A stretch of DNA of 17,759 nucleotides from Phlegmacium glaucopus (taxonomy: Eukaryota > Basidiomycota > Agaricomycetes > Agaricales > Cortinariaceae), in NCBI GenBank assembly GCA_015039465.1, contig MU130323.1, positions 1 through 17,759 of the forward strand, read 5' to 3'. Positions within the stretch are counted from its first letter, which is position 1; each line of letters begins with the position of its first letter. This document shows, piece by piece, positions 16,633-17,759 of this stretch. A model generated the notes under the pieces. That model was given only the letters and a program-made list of their open reading frames with translations, searched no databases and was not told where the DNA came from. The translations under genes and the position numbers were made by a program.

Positions 16633-17759
16633 TAAAAGGCGCCCAGAATTGAAAAAGATGTACCCGTGACTTTCGCACATCTGCGGATTCCAACTACACA
16701 ACGCCAGAATCTCACAGGTAAAAATTGGGTGGCTGTCTATGCATTTGTTGACGAGCATCCTGAAACGTCGCAGGGGCGACGTTGTCAACCCATGCACTCA
16801 ACCAACCCCTTCAAGAAAATTGAAATAACATCCGGATTTCGTGAAACGTGTCGCATTCAAGTTATCCGATTGGTTTTCGTCTGAGCGCGCATTTTAACGC
16901 ACTTGTACCAAGCTCTGCGTGCTGCTTGAAAGCGTGTATAAAGTATGGTAAACCCATGAAATTCCTTAGGACTCGAAGGCCATCGTTAGCCTTTGAGTTC
17001 AATATTTGCGGCATTGTGGTCAATGCTTTTAGCCTTCATCGGGTAGCTGAAGTGCCCTTTGCTTCATATCTTGCGATCTTGCGATATACCATGAGTTTAA
17101 AAGGTTCTTTTGTTCGTTGGAATTGATCGTGCACAAGAATTTCTGAAACGGTTGTATTGAAATATGGTACAGAATTTGGATTTCTTGCTTGGAGAACTAT
17201 GTATGCAAAACAATAGCACGATCATCGATAATATGGTCCTGGAGAACACTAACACTGGCCATCATATGTAACTGTCTCGTAGATTTGATCTAGATGCCTA
17301 AGCTTCAATTGCTTTAACCTGACCACAGGTCTGATGGTCACCACAGTAAGATGCCTTGTCGTCAAGCTCATCATAATTTGCGTTTCCCGAGTTGTAAAAT
17401 GGTTGAGACTTTATATCGTTATAGTGCGGCGGCGGCGCTAAGTCATGTGGTACATGACCGATGAATGGGGGCGGTGACTCGAGGAATCCTTGGGTAGATA
17501 TTGCGCTAGCTTGGTCTGTTTCAATGAAGGCACTTTTTGAAAGGGAAGGAAGCAATATTTTGGGCTTGGTTGTCTTCCGCCTCTGTCTCCTAAATCGAAT
17601 GAACAGGAAAACAAGGAGGAGGAGAGCAATTGTTGCAGCCAATGAACCGCCGACAATTGCACCGACGTTGGTATGTGCTTGAGAGGAAGACGCGCTACCT
17701 TGTATAACCATAAAGGCAAACGTGAGTGGCGTCGATGACTGATTGCCATTATATGTAAC
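16633..17759. repeat. Segmental duplication, copy 2 (cut by window end)
   Basis: Homologous to 12494-13513 in the same orientation. The offset is 4139 bases at the left edge and 4246 at the gene end, because copy 2 has net extra sequence. Most of the difference is a block of about 70-80 bases around 17005-17085 that is missing from copy 1. The right edge is beyond the window. It holds the 3' part of a second membrane-protein gene. Confidence 0.9.
17298..17759 (-). CDS. Second copy of the single-pass membrane protein, 3' part only
   Basis: The last 153 codons of a paralogue of the 13016-14383 gene; the 5' part lies beyond the window. It starts in the second ectodomain (VTYNGNQSSTPLTFAF), then has one membrane helix, basic RFRRQRRK and the cytosolic tail, with PPHY kept. 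Relative to copy 1 it lacks one Ile just before the helix (3-base deletion) and has several substitutions in the helix and tail. A CAG to TAG change makes it stop after VKAIEA, 12 residues earlier than copy 1. The frame is otherwise open, so it may still be functional. Substitutions are few in the long tail, which suggests constraint or recent conversion. Confidence 0.85.
   Translation of the reverse strand, partial: VTYNGNQSSTPLTFAFMVIQGSASSSQAHTNVGAIVGGSLAATIALLLLVFLFIRFRRQRRKTTKPKILLPSLSKSAFIETDQASAISTQGFLESPPPFIGHVPHDLAPPPHYNDIKSQPFYNSGNANYDELDDKASYCGDHQTCGQVKAIEA

Noticed and set aside
16395..16715. Minus-strand open frame of 106 codons crossing the duplication edge
   Set aside because: It crosses the junction at 16633 into duplicated non-coding sequence and has no recognisable motif.
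1..17759. tRNA, rRNA genes or CRISPR-like arrays
   Set aside because: None seen; the only tRNA-like string is the retrotransposon primer-binding site, and repeats are tandem duplications or LTRs without spacer structure.

Overview
The window looks like nuclear DNA of an agaricomycete (mushroom-forming basidiomycete). It has many short GT-AG introns (about 50-90 bases), a P450 and a flavin monooxygenase of fungal type, single-pass surface proteins and an F-box/leucine-rich-repeat gene of the kind expanded in these fungi, and a Ty1/copia retrotransposon. All identifications come from reading the sequence; no database search was possible.

Region 1 (1-5051) is one Ty1/copia element on the minus strand. 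Its two 283-base LTRs are identical by eye. It has a primer-binding site complementary to the anticodon arm of initiator tRNA-Met, a single gag-pol reading frame (4676 down to 291), and a purine tract abutting the 3' LTR. The frame is interrupted by two in-frame TGA codons (2787-2789 and 1452-1454), so the element is young but its coding part is broken. Region 2 (5052-7281) has no gene I can name. It holds exon-like stretches with good splice signals but several stops and frame changes, which I read as one or two decayed genes.

Region 3 (7282-12068) holds two intact oxidative genes in convergent orientation: a seven-exon cytochrome P450 (488 aa, plus strand) and a ten-exon FAD-dependent aromatic-type monooxygenase with a thioredoxin-like tail (567 aa, minus strand). 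They are separated by 764 bases. They could act on the same small molecule, but no scaffold-forming enzyme is visible.

Region 4 (12494-17759) is a duplicated block. A minus-strand gene for a type I-like membrane protein with two tandem extracellular beta-sandwich-like domains (13016-14383, 412 aa) is followed by a decayed F-box gene (14784-about 16342). A second, diverged copy of the membrane-protein 3' end and its downstream flank then runs from 16633 to the window edge. The repeat period is about 4.1-4.2 kb, so this is probably a tandem duplication. The second copy has lost its last 12 codons through a CAG to TAG change.
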